From Lepisosteus oculatus (Eukaryota > Chordata > Actinopteri > Semionotiformes > Lepisosteidae), in contig NC_090716.1 in assembly GCF_040954835.1 (NCBI RefSeq), forward strand, positions 9,192,775-9,256,774: a DNA stretch of 64,000 nt. The letters are read 5' to 3'. Made by a program: the position numbers and the translations under genes. Below are positions 1 to 13,486 of this stretch, piece after piece (position 1 is the first letter of the stretch; each line of letters opens with the position of its first letter). Below the pieces are notes generated by a model that saw only the letters and a list, made by a program, of their open reading frames with translations, was not told the DNA's origin and did not search any database.

Positions 1-3000
1 CTCTCCCTAGGGCAAACATTTTTGATAGCTTGCACATAAAGACAGGTGAATCAGCTCATTTGTGCATCTGATTGAGGGAGATGAAGGGTTAAGAACCTAC
101 AGAGCTTGACAAATATGCCCTTTTTTATTTCAATCACAGTGCTTAGCAAACTCAGGTTGAATTCCTCCCAGACTCCCTGGAGAAATACCTCAAGACCCCT
201 TAGCTATGAGGGCCAGCTGTTAAAATGAAAATCTTGCTTGGAAAAGATACTGAGAAGAATAAGAAGAGGGAGGTTTACCGTGTTTCAGGTAAACAGATGC
301 CAAGGATTTGTGCTGATATACAGTACAAAGTGTTCCAGGAAACGCACGTCTGCTTTATATAACTGATGAATATATACAGAAAATTCCTAATTGTGTGAGG
401 AAAATGAAAGATCATGGTCAAATCAAGAAATATGATTTTCAAATCTTTTCTCATTTGAGATTTAGGTACTAAAGACACTGGACAGTTAAGGACCTTGATC
501 ATCTGCACTATGTCTTACCAAGGCAACAGAAACCAAGTCAAAAGTCATCCGTTGTAAAGCTTGCCATGTGTAAGCCAAGTGTATTGAAAGAGTCATGTTA
601 TTTCAGTGACAAATACTCCCATAGTAGTCTATAGTCTATATGCACTTTAAACAAGGAGAGTTTCTTCAATCTTCAAATGATCATTTTCAGTTAGAAAAAC
701 TATAACACATTGAGAGCAGATGTATTTGTTTTATCAAATAAATGTAGTACATTTAGCCATAATTCAGAATGAATTAAAAGAACCCAAAGAAATATGCAAG
801 TTTTTTGACCAACCTGCATTTTTAACGTTTGTTGTATTTTTTTATCCAATTCATAGCCCTTGAGCAGCTTAGGACAAATTTTGTGGTCCGGAACCTTTTG
901 CTCCAATTGGGATTTTATTTTAAACATCAACCTACGTGTTAACCAGCCGAACGAACCATTAATCTCTTTCTAAACCCATCAGAGTGGCCTACTTTCCCTT
1001 ATCATCATGTACATGCGGATTTCATTAATGAATTTTTTTTTTAAATCTGCTCTGGATCTAGTTATTTTTTCTCTTAAATCTAAACATTGGGGATTACCAG
1101 ATTACTGGAAAGGAGAAGAGAAAAGAGGCAAGAGGAGGACCCCAATGATTTCAAAAGGAAGGTTAATTAATCATGCATATTTCATGGCAGATGATATCTA
1201 TAAATGCTGTTTCCCCAAGGTTTTCAGGCTGTTTGACGTGGGGAAAAAAAGAATCTTGATTTGCTGCCTTTTTGGTCTATCTCGCTCTCATCTTTCTTAG
1301 CTGAGTTCTGAATCTTAATGTATTATGCAATATAAGAACTTATTTTGTTCTACTTCCTGATGTGAGGAATAAGAAATGATGGCACTGTCACCCATGATAT
1401 GTGCCAAGTCAAGGATGGCCTTTACAATTAGCCACAACAATAACCTTACTGCAGATGGTGGTGTTTAATCAGCCAGCATGAGACAGAGGAACATATGTTG
1501 TAGATCACATCTGATGAACTATTTTATTTTGTATTTAAGATCTTTCTTTGTTCACAGCCTTATATGCTTTCTCACAGCCCCTCCTCGTGCACGCTGTCTG
1601 TCTGTGATACTGATTAAAGTACACTGCTTTTTGCTTTCTTTTTGGCCACGTTTGCTTTTTTTTTTACTTTCAGTTTTTAAAGTCTCTTAGTTTAGGGCAC
1701 TGAATCTTCAAGCAAATATGAAGGAAACACAATGTTAATCTACAAATCTAAAACCATCCACACAGGTGAAAATATGGTAGGCGGAAAGACCTATTTGTTA
1801 GATCTATTTTTTCTACTTTCTGTCTTACCTGATAGCAAGGAATATGACAAGAAGAGAGGTACCTGACAATCTGGTAATGCGTTATACAAGAAAATAGGAC
1901 ATAAACATGAACACAGAAATCTCTCCAAATCTTTTTTCTTGCTTTCCAAGCTAAATTTTACATTAAAACTGACCTATACTATATATCACGGGAATGAGTA
2001 CCATTTCTGCTCAATAATGCATGGAAGAAAGAGATTTGGGACATAAGAAAATGTCACTGCATAACTATAGGAACTGGGGCACAGACTGTAAAGATGTCGG
2101 TAAGCCTGATATTGGTAGTCAGAAGTAGTTCCCCTTTGCATGTTATTTTGATGGATTCAAGAAAAATCAGAAACTTTGCTTTCTCAAAAAGAAATACTGT
2201 TAATGTTGTAGGCATACAAGTTTCGGGTCTGTACCAACTGGCCGTGGCGTCTTAAGATTTTCAGAGCTTCAGCTTCAGATTCCATCTTTGGCACTCTAAT
2301 TACCGCATAGAGGTCAATATATAAAGACATACTTTGCTTGTGCAGCTCACTCTCATTCTGCTGGCTTGGCTTTTCCCATCCTTTGTTTTGTTTGATGCCG
2401 CACAAAATAAATTGAAATAGATAAAAAGGCCTCTTGATTAGCAATTTAAATACATGCAATTCAATACTGACACCATACGAAGCATGTCAAGAAGACCAAG
2501 AGGTCATGTTCTTTTTTTCACTAAAGCTACTCTGCATTGTTTCTACTGCAACAGATTTAATTATATGGGGATAGTTACTTTGTGAAAATACAAAGCAATT
2601 GAAAATTGTTACCTAAGGCAAATACACAGCTAAATTAATTACACAGTGAATGCACAAAGTCAAGTGAAATGTGATAGACAGGACTCCAGGGAGAAAGAGC
2701 TTAGAGAATTTTCTCACTTTGCCTTATGAATTTTATTAAAGCCTAATCATAATGTCAGTTGCTGTTTTAATCACCCAGAAAGAAAATCAATGGTTAACGT
2801 ACAAACCTCCCTGACGTCCACTGGGGAACAGAGACATCTGATTTTACAAGTAAATAAATAACATATTAAACCAAGAGACTCTGCTTCCTATAGAAGTCTT
2901 ATTTAGAATCCAAGGACATCATGTTTCGCTGTGATAATGAAGACATTTCTAAACATTACCGTATATTCTCTCTATAATGCAGTTAGTTTCCTCTACAAGG

Positions 3001-4840
3001 CTTTGTTCTGCTCAGATTGAATTGTCTCTGTAATGGATTTCTGCAAACTTTTACTATTTTTTAATTTGCAAGAAAATAATTTATGTACCAGCAGATATTC
3101 TGTCTACTGAGCATTGGTACCTATTGAAAACAAAAAAAGTGGAAAGTTAAATTTCCCAAGGACTGAACTGAAGCAGTTAATCTTTACAGTCATGAAACAA
3201 GCTTTTTGTGAAGAGCTGATGTGCTAGCAGAGAGAGCTTCAGATAAACAGGGGGACCTGGAGTAATTGAAAACCTACTATAAGTCTATTGGCCACATTAA
3301 GGCGAGATGAAACTTTGATTTGAAATAGTTCAAATGCAATAATTACTGTTGGTTCTAGAGAGCCAGGGTCCTGCAGAATTTACATGGAACACAAACCTTT
3401 CAATGACTAAAAGCTTGAAAGAGCTGTAATTAAGAACAATTAAATCAAAATCTGAATCAATGAAGTCATTAAGAACAGGTGCATTATTTAAATGACATAT
3501 GAGGGCTGGAGGAAGAAGCGTGTGAAAGATTATGAATTCCCCTCCCACACAGCTTCTTTGGAAATGCAGCACACTTTGTTGCCTGTGACTGTGATCTCCT
3601 AAATATTTAAGAGGGAAGGGCAAGAGCCATGGGGAAAAACACTGGGATAAGGATATCAGGAAATATGCTTGCAAAAGGGGGCAACATTCAGAATAAGATT
3701 TAAGATTCAAGGTAAAATTAAAACCAAAAGTGGCTATTGAGTGAGAATAATTATTCTATAATAATTATTTTCACAACCACTATATTGTAATGTACTCTAG
3801 CCACTGGACTAAAGGTTTAAGAAACAAACATTGTTTGTTGCTTAGCTCTCTTTGGATTGACCAACACAAAATCTAATGACATTGTACCAATTTACAACAG
3901 CAAACATTTACAAAAAACAGTAGCTTCCAATATTCAAAATTCTTCCTTTCTCATATTACTTAAAATGATGAGCAAATCTATTAACTGCACTTCCACATCA
4001 GAAGTTTCACAAAACCTGATTGACTGAACTGGAGCACTACAGGGGCACAGTAGGTCCCTTGGATTCACTTTCGTCAACCTGATAATAAACCTGATAAAGG
4101 TTGATTACAATGTCACTATCTGACACACAGCTCGTTTTTCTCCTTCAGCTAACATTAGTGAAAAAACACACCGTATGTCTCAGTCTGTCAGACTTCAGCA
4201 TATCTTCTCCATTCCCATTAAGCAAAGAGAAGCCTGGGTGAGACTTCAACAGCCCCCACCATGACAATACCTCCTGTGGTTGCCATGGTGTGCCCATTCT
4301 TTCACTTCCTCTTTCCATCAAAACGGGGAGTAGCGATTAACCATTGACTAAAATAGATCATTAACAAAAGCAAGAAGACCCAGGTGTCTCCTGGACAGGG
4401 GTATTGAACATGTCTGCAACCCGGTCATGCCACATTTAACACTTGATGCATCAGATCATCCTTTATTATTTCCAATTGTGCTTCAGAATCTGTACAAGGG
4501 CTTCCCTTAAGGGAATGGTCATTGTATCATTTATCAGGGGGAATGTAGTATCTGGCAACCTGGTACAGCATAATAAGTGTGGTTCAATTTGTTCATACCT
4601 AGTTACATCCAGAGAACCAACTCTCATTTCACATTAAGGGTATGAAATAAGCATGCACCCTCTATTTTGTAGCAAAAGGCCAAATTCAGCATGCATTCTG
4701 TGTAAATCTAAATCTCATTTCATCACATTGATACTGCATAATATTTAAGTATGGACAATTTGCACATATCACTTCCATGGCAAAAAAAATGAACTATGCA
4801 TTCCTTGACAATACTATTTGAATTCAAAACCTTAAACTAA
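1..4840. other. Intergenic DNA, no gene recognised
   Basis: No open frame here shows a recognisable domain, splice context or codon pattern, and the longest frames look like chance ORFs in AT-rich DNA. The stretch near 2,190-2,440 has a more balanced base composition and could be a conserved non-coding element, but nothing in a single sequence proves that. An RFX X-box-like motif lies at 514-527. Confidence 0.6.
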
Positions 4841-4843
4841 CAA

Positions 4844-5411
4844 CTACTGGATTCTGTTCAGACCTTCCAGTTTAAGCCTTGAGGAGGTTTCAGTGGTAAA
4901 AGCAACAATACGATTATTCTGATCTTTAAGAACTAAAGAAAGGAAAGACCTTTCATGTAAAAGTGGAAGATGCTTGCTTTTGTTTTGAATTAATTTGCAG
5001 ACCTCTTGTCTGAGCATACCACTGTAATTGCCCTCCTTTTCTGTGAACACTTCTTCTGCACCTGTTTCACCCAGCTTCCTGCTTTTCGATGCTGCACATT
5101 CTGAGCTAATGAGCTCTGCTATTGTAAGAAGTGTTCTCCTTATATCATCACTTTTGTGAAGATTATGATTTTCCTCTTCTGCATTATTAAAAGAACCTGA
5201 ATTCAATTACTGTGTTCACAATCCTCTTTAGTTTCTGCATCACACTCAACGAGAGCTTGGGTTTCTTTTCTGATAAATCACACCCTTGTATCTCTTGGTG
5301 CTGAAGATGCACAGTTGTGTCATTTGTACCAGATACAACAGCAACAAATAAATGAAAGATAAACAAAATTAATTCAAGTTGGTGACAAAACTCTGTATGC
5401 AGAAGAATCAA
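4844..5411 (-). pseudogene. Unrecognised protein-like sequence broken by a frameshift
   Basis: Two overlapping minus-strand frames, 5,411-5,187 and 5,206-4,844, together give about 190 residues. The first begins with a hydrophobic stretch (LILFIFHLFVAVVSG) resembling a signal peptide. The second is rich in charged residues (KSDDIRRTLLTIAELISSE and onward) and does not look like a chance translation. They are offset by one frame around 5,190-5,205, and no intron of workable size can join them: the only GT...AG pair there is 32 nt and gives the wrong phase. No ATG opens either frame; the first begins with TTG or after a possible acceptor near 5,396. I recognise no family. It may be a decayed gene, an exon of an unannotated gene carrying a sequence error, or a transposon-derived fragment. 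Confidence 0.3.
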
Positions 5412-8400
5412 GTGAACATTTATTTAGAGCTTTTTGTGAGTATAAGTTATGTAACCAGAGAGCTTAAAGTATTTTCAACAACTTCATTCCACAGAATAAA
5501 CATAGTATATATAATTAACTGTTTCTGTCTCTGGTCAGTTAACAATTTATCACAACCAAATAATACAGATAAATTAAGAAACCTTATAACCATACAAAAC
5601 TGGATAGGGAGAATATAAAACAGTTATGATTGCCTTGAAGCTAAATAATTTCTGGGATGAACAGAAAAAACATCTGTATTAAAACACCCTGTGGATGTTT
5701 TGGAAAAAGCAAAGGATGCTTATGATAACATATAGTCTTAATTTCCAGTCTCTGTTTTCCCTCCTGACCTCCTTAGGGTATAAAAACTTATCCAACACTT
5801 ATTATATTGTCTCTACTCAGCAGGGGATTTTAGATCAGGATTAAAAATTTGCAAAGACTGTAGCCAGAAGCTCTTAAGGGTGAATGTCTATACCTAGCAC
5901 TACAATTTAAATTCCAACCTTAAAACCTTTGCAGTTTAAGGTTGAACCTAACTGTTTTGTTATATAAAAGCACAATAAATTGAACAACAACCATACTCAC
6001 TTCTCCTTAATCATAATAAACACAAAAATTGCAAACACTGCCACATACAGGAATATATCGAGATGTAACACACATTAGCAGTTGAATCCAGTTTGCATAT
6101 TAGTTTGAGGAACCATTGTAACCTTATTTTGAGTGAATGTTTTTAGAATAGCTGTTGTGTCAAAATTGTTTGATACACATTTTGTTTTTATTGCTCAATG
6201 CAGTTCATAAAACTTGTAATGGATCACACTCCTGTGCAATGATGATTTTAGCTGTTCCTTGCAATGCCTGCCATAGACAGTGCTGAATACTGAATTAATC
6301 TGGCTTCCTTCCATTCAATATTCAGCATCTCATTTTGCATCTGCTTTCAAAAGTCATCACTCCATGGTCATTGTAGAGGATAGATTAAGGTCTTTCTCGA
6401 AGGAGTCTGACAAACCCTATGTCATTTCTGAATTTTCACAATTGTGTCAAGTTAAATATTACATGCATCAGTAAAGCACATCCTTTCTTTATTGGGCTAT
6501 GTACTGAACACAATGCTTGTGCAAGGACTTTAAATTAGCGTGGTGTGTCTGCATGTGCTGGAATCTCAAAGGACAAAGAATTAAACTTTTATCAACATGC
6601 TAGATAAGGCTAAAACTCACAGCAGATGGAAATGCGTAATCAAAGCTGCCAAAACAAGGTAAACAGGTTCTCTGTAGTTTTCCAATTGTGCCACCAAACA
6701 GCGATTGCATCTCCCTTTTAATTAGGAAAATAATTATATTCCTGCCAAACGCAGAGCTGCAAAAACTGTACCCAAAAAAGTAGCAACAAAAATCTGACCC
6801 CTATTTTTTTCAACTGATGATTTCTTATATGACTGTGGTTTAACAGATTTGTACTACATTACATTCCTCAAGGGATTAGCGGAATTGCTACCCCAGCCAC
6901 AGATGGTCTGTGATTTCTAAACCCTAGTAAATCTTGCACAGTAGAGACATAGCTACTATGCTTGCCTGATGAGGTCATATAATAAACACCAAACACGGGT
7001 ACCAGGTTTATATTTTTTTGTATCTGAAATTTAATTTCCCTAGACAATAATAATTTAAGTTAACATTAAGCATGTTTGATTGCCTTTTAAGAGAGAAACT
7101 GATGGAGTCCCCATCAATTTACCGTCTGAATAATACAAATTATTCCATACAAATTCTATGCAGACTAGTTGGTTTAGTGTGTTCTTGACTTATCTCAAGT
7201 TAGATATGCAGTTGCTGATACATATAAATCTTCATCAATATCATATAGATATATTGGTAGAATCCTACTCACTCTGCTGGATTAAACTCTCTGTATTAAA
7301 CTCTATACTGTATATAATAAGACACAGCCAGTACACCCAAGAGCAATGAAATAATCTTTAGTAAAAAAGAACAGCACCATTTGGCTTAGTTTTCCATCTG
7401 ATCCTAAAATTTTACGAGCTGTTTCATGTTTTTTTAAATAAATTTCAGAAGGACAGAGCACCATCAGCAAAAGAATTAAATACAGTATGTTACCAACCTT
7501 AAAAGAATTCAACTGCATGTTCTCTGGAGTATAATGGGAACAACACTTGGCAAGCATTAACATGGAGGAAACAGTGCATTAAGATGATTGGAGTTATTCA
7601 GCACAAACCCCAATCTGAAGAATGAGGAGAATGTATGGAAAAGCACAGGAGAGACATCATGACATTTGTCAAAGCTGAGTATCTGGTTCAAATGACCAGA
7701 AATGGAAATGTATGTTTTTTTTCTTTTTTAAGGTCAGGAAAGTTTTTTAATTAAAATCTCTATTGTCTGGCCAAACACAATTTAGGTTGTTGGTATCATT
7801 TCATTTTGTATTTTGAATATTAAATTACTGCTAAGTAATATCATTAATTTAAAAATAATTAATGATCATTTCTAGGATTATACTAAAATAATCCTTAAAA
7901 ATGGAAACTCGGATGACCTTACTGCACTTGTATATTGTACTGTACCTATATATTGTGTCACATGAATTGAGACATGAAACTGTAGAGACTTATCTCTCTT
8001 AATTAATGGAAACATTTCATTATATTAAAGTTACTAAATGAAAATACATTTGGTTAGGAGACAACAGTCATTTTCAGTTTTTAATATTTTCTTATTGAAA
8101 GCAGCTTTATGTTTAAACATTTACTTCAAATTGCATATAAAATGTATGTGCAGTTACTCCATGAGAGTTCCAGCCTAATATTAATTCAGTTGTTTGGCTA
8201 CCACTGATAATGGGTACTGGCAACAATATTTCCTTTCCGTAGTGACGGGGTGAATAATGTAATGTTAGTCATTCTGTTTGTCAGTTCTGCTGGCTATTTA
8301 GTTACCAAGGAAACAAAAATTAAAGGCTGCAAAGTAACCAGAGTGAAAGAACATTGGGAAACATGCTGCATTTCCTCTAGTGTGGGCCGTGAGTCCACCA

Positions 8401-10676
8401 GAGTAACAGCATTGCAGGCACCATCTAGGGTCTCATGGAATTCCAGAGACCCATAAATCAAAGCTTAAACGCCATCACAAGGTAAGGGGGAGATTTGAGT
8501 TTGAAATTCTTGAAACTGCTCAAGATTGCATCATCATTAATATTCCTATTCCCTAAACACGGAAACGTGACAGGTTTACAATGAAGCACCATGTTTAAAA
8601 CGAGAAAAATAACACAAAAGATAATTACAGTTAATAGACACGTAAGACACACCATGTTCGTTGTTACCAAAAACTTCCCCCATAAGCTCCAGTTCTGCCA
8701 TATACTGATGTTAACCTTGAGCATGCGAAGTCCTTAATTTGTCCATGCATACTGTATATGCAATGATTTCTTTCTACAAGCACGTTGTACTTGAAATTCA
8801 GAACATCAGCTTTTCTGTATGATTTTTTTCCTGGGTTTCAAGTCGTAAAAAGAAGGTTTGATTGGTGCTATTAAAACTCCACAGAAACTGTGTCTGAAAA
8901 ACATTAGTCAACATACCAGTAAACAGCCTCTGGGTGATAAGATGGAATTTAGTGGAAATTGCAGAGAGAGCCGTGACGAGAAATTGAATTATTTAGCTCT
9001 GCCATAAACACACCTGACAGGATTCTAGCTCACAACTCAACAGCTACAAAGCCAACTGGGAATTCAAAAGAAAGGTTATAAACTGTGCCTTCAGATGTTC
9101 AGAAGTCTGAAATACAGCGCACACGATTTTCGAGTTAAATGACCACTGGTACCACGGGTGATGAGGATGATGATGATTAAATAATAACACAGTACATATA
9201 ACTTTATAACAACAAATCTAGGGTTGGGACCGGAACCGGGGACAGAAAGATGAGGGAGAGCTAAATAATAATTCTAACAGAACAGCTTTTCCATTATGTT
9301 CTTGCATTAAAGTGACAGATAGTACTAATTGCACAGCTAGCCTGGACAAACTCCTTCCTATGTATCACATAGTCGCTTATGTTCCTACATAATCTTGGCC
9401 ATTTGATACATCAGAAACAGGAGACACCGACTCTATTTAAATGGGCCCACGAAGGTTAATTGGAGTCTTGTACTGCGTCTGGTCTCTGAACATCACTGCT
9501 CCATGGCACTCAGGAGTGTGCAGAGAGACACTGGGAAGAGAATTAACGGCCAGCATCCCTGTCACTTCTCATCATATCACGTTTCAGCGGGAGCTGCAAG
9601 GAAAGCTTCAGGTTTCAAAATTAAAAACCTGATTTGAAGAAAAGATTGTCAATATTGAGAATTTAAAGCTCAAGCAGAACTGCTAGCTGGGCTTATAGAG
9701 TTAGCTGCTAGTGGGATAGAATCAGCATGTATGGCCGCAGAAAGAACAATAGTACCAGTCACTCTGCAAAAATATTTTAATTGAGCATTGACAAGTATTC
9801 AGAGGAAGTGTTCAGATTCCATAGTAGCCATTGTACTAAAATGTTTCCAAAATAAAAGTGTATGGTATGATATAATTTATTCTGTACCCAGAGAAAATTA
9901 TTGCTTTGGCAAGTTCAATTTCTTAATGCAGGAACGGATGTGGTAATGTACAGATAAAATATCTTACTGCAGATGGAATGGAAATTGTTTATAGCCATGA
10001 AAAATTACAATGTGGGAAATGAAATCCTGTGAATATTTTTTAATGATAATCATTTTCTTCCTGTTACATAAGCATTAGCCATTTCCCTGGCAACTGTACT
10101 GAAATGCGACAAATTAAATTGTTCCCAAGCTATTCTGGGATCCTATGTATATACAAAATTGGAGATTTGGAGATAATTAGGAGGTTTAACTTGTTTGCTT
10201 TTTGATGAGAATTTCTAATGTACTTCAGGGTTTTTTCGTTTTTATTTCCCTACATTCAGTATGTCTACATTGACAAAGGTAGTGACCACTTTTCAGAAAG
10301 CAAAGACATTATTATTATTAAGGAACCATTCCAGGATACCGGATTCCCACTGCATCGCTGTGGTCTCATGTGAGATATACCAAAGTGAGGCAGCTGAAGT
10401 ACAATAGATTTCATTTCCAGGGAAAGGGATGTTTGAGAAAAAGAAAAAAAAACAGCAAAATGTGGTTTAATGCTTCGCTTTTTTTTTGCAATAATTCAGA
10501 AAACAAGATAAAATATTTTCCCTAGATAGGGTACATCTGACAGGGCTGTTAATAAAAAACAGGTGCTTTACAACACAACAGAAACCTCATCAGATGCTCT
10601 AGACATATAAATGTGAGCAGTTTTGCTGGAACATTGCTAAATCATTAAGCACGCTGTAATAGATGTGGGTTCACAA
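5412..10676. other. Intergenic DNA, no gene recognised
   Basis: AT-rich sequence with only short chance frames. X-box-like motifs occur at 8,301-8,314 (one mismatch to GTTRCCNNGGYAAC) and 10,081-10,094 (two mismatches). No repeat family was recognised. Confidence 0.6.
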
Positions 10677-10807
10677 TGCCCTGGTGTTAGTGTGTGTGTC
10701 TGTGTATGGACTGGTGTCCCCTCCAAGGTGTGTCCTGGCTTGCACCTAATGCTACCTGAGACAGGTTCTGGGCCAGCATGACTGAGATGAATAAGCAGTT
10801 ATTGAAC
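10677..10807 (+). repeat. L2-like LINE/SINE 3' tail relic
   Basis: The block reads as a decayed copy of the common fish L2-type 3' tail. It has the elements 'tggactggtgtccc', 'ccaaggtgtgtcctg', 'gcacctaatgctacctg' and 'gatgaataagcagttatt' in the order found in that tail. No target duplication could be assigned. The family assignment is from memory of the tail motif. Confidence 0.6.
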
Positions 10808-11823
10808 AAAACACACATGCTAGATGTTTTTGAACAGAGCAGAAATAATTGAATGAAACAACATTAGTGATTCCTAACACTATTTAAAAATATTCCGACC
10901 TGTAATTTGTCTTTGTTAACTGGATAATGAATCGTGAATGAAATTTATAATTACAATCTTTAGGACCCTGCCTGGTGAAAAAGTTCTGTGTTGTTTTCTG
11001 CTCTAACAACAAAGGCATTGTTTCCCTCCAAATAATCAAACTGAGAAAGAGTGCGCCTCTAATGTGAAAGACAATACAACACCCCCCGCTTTTTGACATA
11101 AATTATAGGACAAGCTGCTCTGCCACCCGCAGTTCAATAAATGGTTTTTAAAAAGTCACCGAAGTAAACAGCCTGTGACCCCATCAAATCTGTAGCATTT
11201 TCTTACAAGCTGATGAGTCTCATTTTCCCTCCGTCTGTGGCTGCTGGAAAGCAGAACTTCAAGCAATGCAAGTTCCAGGGAGACTTACAGAGAGACTTAA
11301 CATTTTAAAGAGATCATACAATGCCTTTGACTTAACATGGTCCAGATACTGTCCCACATGCAAAGCCCATTGATACCTGTTTTACCTTTACATGAACTCC
11401 ACACCTGTAAATCCAGGTTAATGTAAATGTTGTGTGCGTCCTCAGTCTTGTTCCACACTGCCCCATGTGCATATCCCTCCACGTGGGCTGCCTGGAATAA
11501 TTTACTGTGTGTTCTCAGCTGAAAAAAATTCCAGTGACATGACAGGTGCCGATTCTGGGAAACAGCACCATCCCATTACTCTGCAGTCCTGCACAGTATA
11601 CTTTGACAATACTATTTTGTAGTGTAATTTTGCATTACAGTACTCTAATAATATTAATGACAATGGCAAAAGTTATGAGTATGAAGTTACAGCATGAGAG
11701 TGCTTCTGACTTGACTGTAAAGACAAACTACATTTTTATTGTTTTACTCTGCCTGATTGTATTTTATACAGATCTCTTTTTATGCAATTCTTAACTATAA
11801 ATCTAACTTATAAAGAAAGCATC
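10808..11823. other. Intergenic DNA, nothing recognised
   Basis: No coding signal, RNA gene or repeat family was recognised in this stretch. Confidence 0.5.
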
Positions 11824-12063
11824 AAAATATATATGTAAAGGAACAAGTAATAGGTTTATTCCATGCTGAAAAAAAGAAGAAAGAGAACACAACGTTTCGG
11901 CCGTGGAGCCTTCTTCAGGTGTCACCTGAAGAAGGCTCCACGGCCGAAACGTTGTGTTCTCTTTCTTCTTTTTCTTCTTTTTTTCAGCATGGAATAAACC
12001 TATTACTTGTTCCTTTGCAGCCTACGCATGCTGACGCAGCTACCCACCTAAAATATATATGTA
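11824..12063. mobile_element. Fold-back insertion with 14-bp target duplication, possibly Penelope-like
   Basis: A near-perfect inverted repeat occupies 11,838-11,921 and 11,923-12,016 around a single-base centre at 11,922. The right arm carries about 9 extra pyrimidine-rich bases. It is followed by an unpaired 33-nt tail (12,017-12,049). The whole 212-bp unit is flanked by identical 14-bp copies of aaaatatatatgta at 11,824-11,837 and 12,050-12,063, which marks it as one insertion event. Each arm contains CTGAAGA, a GGC/GCC mini-stem, then GAAAC (right arm 11,926-11,950), which resembles the catalytic core order of a hammerhead ribozyme. Each arm also carries an AATAAA-containing segment. Head-to-head terminal repeats with a short extra tail and hammerhead-like motifs are reported for Penelope-like elements, so this may be a decayed terminal repeat of one. 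A twin-primed LINE 3' end or an ordinary fold-back MITE are alternatives. Confidence 0.7.
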
Positions 12064-13486
12064 TGTAAATATACATATATTAATATATAATATGTAAAAG
12101 AAAACCAATATTATAGCTACCCAATGCTACCATTATACAATTCTTTTGGATGGGCTGCAGCGCACAGCTTTGGTGTTTAATCATTAAAAAAAACAAAAAC
12201 GGTCTTAGTTTTCATGTGGGCAACGTCAAGTGGGCCCAGACTCAAGAGTTCCTGGCTGGGTGAGGCAAGGGAAATATGTAACTCAGGGCACAGAGAGAAT
12301 GCTATTTAAACTGACAGACTGACTTCAAGACATTGCAAAAGACACATTACAGGAAGCAGTGCAAACAGAGTAATGAGTAAGGGGAGAGGTCAGGAGTTCC
12401 ACAAAATGTCATTCTTTATAGTCTTGCATTAAAAGCAGATATACAATTGTAAGAAGGGGAATCGTAAGAATTAACCAAGAACATGAATTATTTCAAGTGG
12501 GAAAATAGTTTTGTACAATAATCTGAAATGAAAACACTATGAAAAAGTGTTCTTTTTAAAAATAGAAACAATATGTCTTTAGATTATACTCAACACACTA
12601 CACAAGGTAAGATTTTGCAAAACAGTCACATAAGTCCTTCTTTCAGCATGCCTGCATTCTATCTCAATAATTCTTATTAAAAAAGTTATTAAAATGTACT
12701 AATTTAAGCTATCAATTATGACATTTATTCATTCATCTCTTTCTAACAAGCGCTTTATATCATATGTATAGTAGGAATGAAAGTGAAATTGATCTTAAAC
12801 AACAGCTTTGTATGGTACTCACTAGCAGGCAGCTCACATGAGATATTTCTTCATGTGCTGTTCATTTCTTAAACAACAAACAACAAACAATAAACTGGAA
12901 TGATATGCCTCTCCCTTCTCAGCTCATTTTAAAATCACATCTGTCAACATGCTTCGAAAACTTAGCAAATGACTTCCCAGTGTCCTTTGAGTCAACTGTC
13001 ACTGTCAACACATTCCAAAAACAGACAACCCTGACAAGAAATAACATGATTTAAGATGAACAAACAAGTCAGTGACCCAGAAAAAACCCAGTATATCTTA
13101 CTAATGAGACTGCTTTGGTTTGAACAGTTCAAAAACTTTACAGATGAGCTACATGGTGGTGCCAACTTTACTGAAAGCCCCTTTTATGCAGCAGGCTGTC
13201 ATTATACAGCAATAACTGGCCGTTAAATAGTCCTGGAATAAGTTTAGTATTGGTGAAGCGTAAACAGACCAGCCAAATAAAGTGTGACAGCCTGTTTATT
13301 CTTTCTGTGACAATTCAATGGAAATCCAGTTTAACTAAGTGTATGCAGGTAGTGGGAAATATGGAGTGAGACAGGTCACAATTGCTTTCATGACTGTATT
13401 GGCTCAAAAAAACTCTTCAACTGCCTTTGAAATGGTTATTCAAACCTGAAGGTCTTTTAATTATGTTTTACTTTTCTGTCTTTTAG
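12064..13486. other. Intergenic DNA, nothing recognised
   Basis: The left edge is AT-rich and partly self-complementary (12,050-12,100). The rest shows no gene or repeat that I recognise. The last 25 bases form a strong pyrimidine tract ending in TTTTAG, relevant to the exon-like segment that follows. Confidence 0.5.

Noticed and set aside
3330-3710. 126-codon minus-strand frame
   Set aside because: No domain, splice context or homology that I recognise. The residue pattern is that of random AT-rich DNA.
5175-5206. 32-bp GT...AG segment that might join the two minus-strand frames as an intron
   Set aside because: It is too short for a vertebrate intron, and the join gives the wrong frame.
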